Source: an uncultured Lachnospiraceae bacterium
GTDB taxonomy: Bacteria > Bacillota > Clostridia > Lachnospirales > Lachnospiraceae
Length of the DNA stretch: 6,672 nucleotides
Direction: 5' to 3'
NCBI GenBank assembly: GCA_946537585.1
Contig: CAMNFX010000077.1
Coordinates: forward strand, 1 to 6,672
Positions 6,198-6,672 of this stretch are shown in pieces (position 1 is the first letter of the stretch; each line of letters opens with the position of its first letter). Below the pieces are notes generated by a model. The model was not told the DNA's origin and did no database searches. It saw only the letters and a program-made list of their open reading frames with translations. A program made the position numbers and the translations under genes.

Positions 6198-6440
6198 ATG
6201 AGCATTCTTCCGAAAGATATCCATCAGGGAATCGCTCTCGGCCTGTACGGCATTGCGGGAATTCTCGCGCTACTGAAAAAACCGATTCTCCTGATTTCGC
6301 TGGTCGCCGCTCATCTTTGTGAGTATCTCACCATCTCCCGGCCTCTTGCCGCGGAGAAAGCGATCTCCCAGCCCTCTGCCCTTATCCATACGCTTTTGTA
6401 TGGCTTTACCTGGTGGAAACCCATCAAGAACCGCCATTAA
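6198..6440 (+). CDS. Very small membrane protein of unknown function
   Basis: This 80-residue protein has about three hydrophobic segments (about 11-26, 28-44 and 60-73). It carries His39 and Glu42 in HLCEY and ends with TLLYGFTWWKPIKNRH, an aromatic-rich end followed by a basic tail. The ATG at 6198 is chosen over a GTG at 6186. The GTG would overlap the upstream gene and has no well-spaced ribosome binding site, while GAAGGG (6181-6186) lies 11 bases before the ATG. Only four bases separate it from the preceding membrane-protein gene, so the two are probably made together and may form a complex. The pattern H-x2-E, a long gap, then T-x3-G-x2-WW-x-P recalls small eukaryotic-type membrane proteins of the TMEM254/DUF4499 kind. 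This is a weak recollection and needs a profile search. Confidence 0.75.
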   Translation: MSILPKDIHQGIALGLYGIAGILALLKKPILLISLVAAHLCEYLTISRPLAAEKAISQPSALIHTLLYGFTWWKPIKNRH

Positions 6441-6487
6441 GAAAAGGGGCTGTTTCAAAAGGTAGCCCTGAAAAAGTGAGAAAATAA

Positions 6488-6522
6488 CGGCAGCCGTCCC
6501 TTGGAAAGAGGGGCGGCTGTCG
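6488..6522. terminator. GC-rich hairpin after the operon, terminator candidate
   Basis: CGGCAGCCGTCCC (6488-6500) pairs with GGGGCGGCTGTCG (6510-6522), 13 pairs including two G-T wobbles, with a 9-base loop. On the plus strand no T-run follows (GCACATAATTTC). On the minus strand the stem is followed by TTATTTTC, a modest T-rich tract. It is the only strong structure after the last operon gene, 48 bases past its stop, so it probably ends or protects that transcript, and may also stop minus-strand transcription entering from the right. Confidence 0.55.
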
Positions 6523-6550
6523 GCACATAATTTCGTTGTGAAAAAAATAT

Positions 6551-6672
6551 GTGGCCTATTCTGTAGCAGAAGGAATTTTTTCCCGCCATGCGGAAAAGAA
6601 CCCAAGCAAGGCACAGCCCGCGTTTGTTATCGCCGTGATCAGCCTTGTGCTTGTAGTGCTCAACCTGGTCTA
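6551..6672 (+). CDS. Possible 5' end of a truncated membrane-protein gene
   Basis: From the stop at 6539-6541 one plus frame stays open to the window edge. It reads, in part, AEKNPSKAQPAF (6590-6625) followed by VIAVISLVLVVLNLV (6626-6670), which looks like the first membrane helix of a transporter or anchored protein. The start is not clear. A GTG at 6551 lacks a ribosome binding site. The well-placed ATG at 6588, 13 bases after AGAAGGA, is in another frame that stops at 6636-6638. Either the true start is unusual, there is a 1-2 base error or frameshift near 6591-6600, or the frame is chance. Confidence 0.25.
   Translation, partial: MAYSVAEGIFSRHAEKNPSKAQPAFVIAVISLVLVVLNLV

Larger units (their letters stand above)
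6441..6672. other. Mostly non-coding region after the operon
   Basis: No complete gene is visible. The region is more AT-rich than the operon. It starts with GGGGCTGTTTCAAAAGG (6446-6462), which has a weak 5-bp pairing GGGCT/AGCCC. The strong hairpin at 6488-6522 follows, then an imperfect hairpin CACATA/TATGTG (6524-6529 with 6548-6553), and then the possible gene edge described separately. The leading GGGGCTGTTTCAAA resembles ends of some insertion sequences, but no second copy, target duplication or transposase is present to support that. Confidence 0.5.

Noticed and set aside
5540..6205. 221-codon minus-strand open frame rich in Gln/Asn/Asp
   Set aside because: Complement of the membrane-protein gene; its polar composition is what antisense of hydrophobic codons gives.
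6446..6672. Insertion-sequence end suggested by GGGGCTGTTTCAAAA
   Set aside because: No matching inverted copy, target-site duplication or transposase fragment is in the window.
1..6672. CRISPR array, tRNA or rRNA gene, phage or conjugative genes
   Set aside because: No regularly spaced repeats, tRNA-like cloverleaf, rRNA sequence or mobile-element proteins were seen on either strand.

Overview
The window looks like part of a chromosome of an anaerobic Bacillota species, most likely a clostridial gut-type bacterium. The support is strong AGGAGG-type ribosome binding sites, moderate-to-high GC coding sequence, a PucR/CdaR-type regulator, and an Fe-S Old Yellow Enzyme of the kind common in clostridial reductive metabolism. 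The species cannot be named from sequence alone.

Layout. Bases 1-219 are intergenic. They hold a 16-bp hairpin with a T-run and a separate 12-bp perfect dyad, with possible gene edges at the far left. A PucR/CdaR-like regulator follows on the minus strand (about 220-1743). A divergent control region of about 180 bp comes next, with a near-perfect 22-bp palindrome, an overlapping second inverted repeat and several direct repeats. From 1925 to 6440, five plus-strand genes are tightly packed and look like one operon. They encode a 645-residue FMN/4Fe-4S/FAD ene-reductase (2,4-dienoyl-CoA reductase/BaiCD/BaiH/daidzein-reductase type), two paralogous classical short-chain dehydrogenases (280 and 286 residues), a six-helix-type small membrane protein (171 residues) and an 80-residue membrane protein. 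A hairpin sits between the two dehydrogenase genes. Bases 6441-6672 are mostly non-coding, with one strong hairpin and a possible start of another membrane protein at the right edge.

How the genes may work together. An NADH-dependent C=C reductase beside two alcohol/ketone dehydrogenases is the toolkit used by gut anaerobes to reduce cyclic enones. Bile-acid and steroid 3-oxo-Delta4 reduction and daidzein-to-equol conversion are the known examples. The divergent regulator may sense the substrate and control the operon through the palindromic region. No CoA ligase, CoA transferase, hydratase or classical transporter is encoded here, so a free small hydrophobic molecule is more likely than a fatty acyl-CoA. 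The substrate is not determined by the sequence. The two small membrane proteins have no assigned role and are the least understood part of the cluster.
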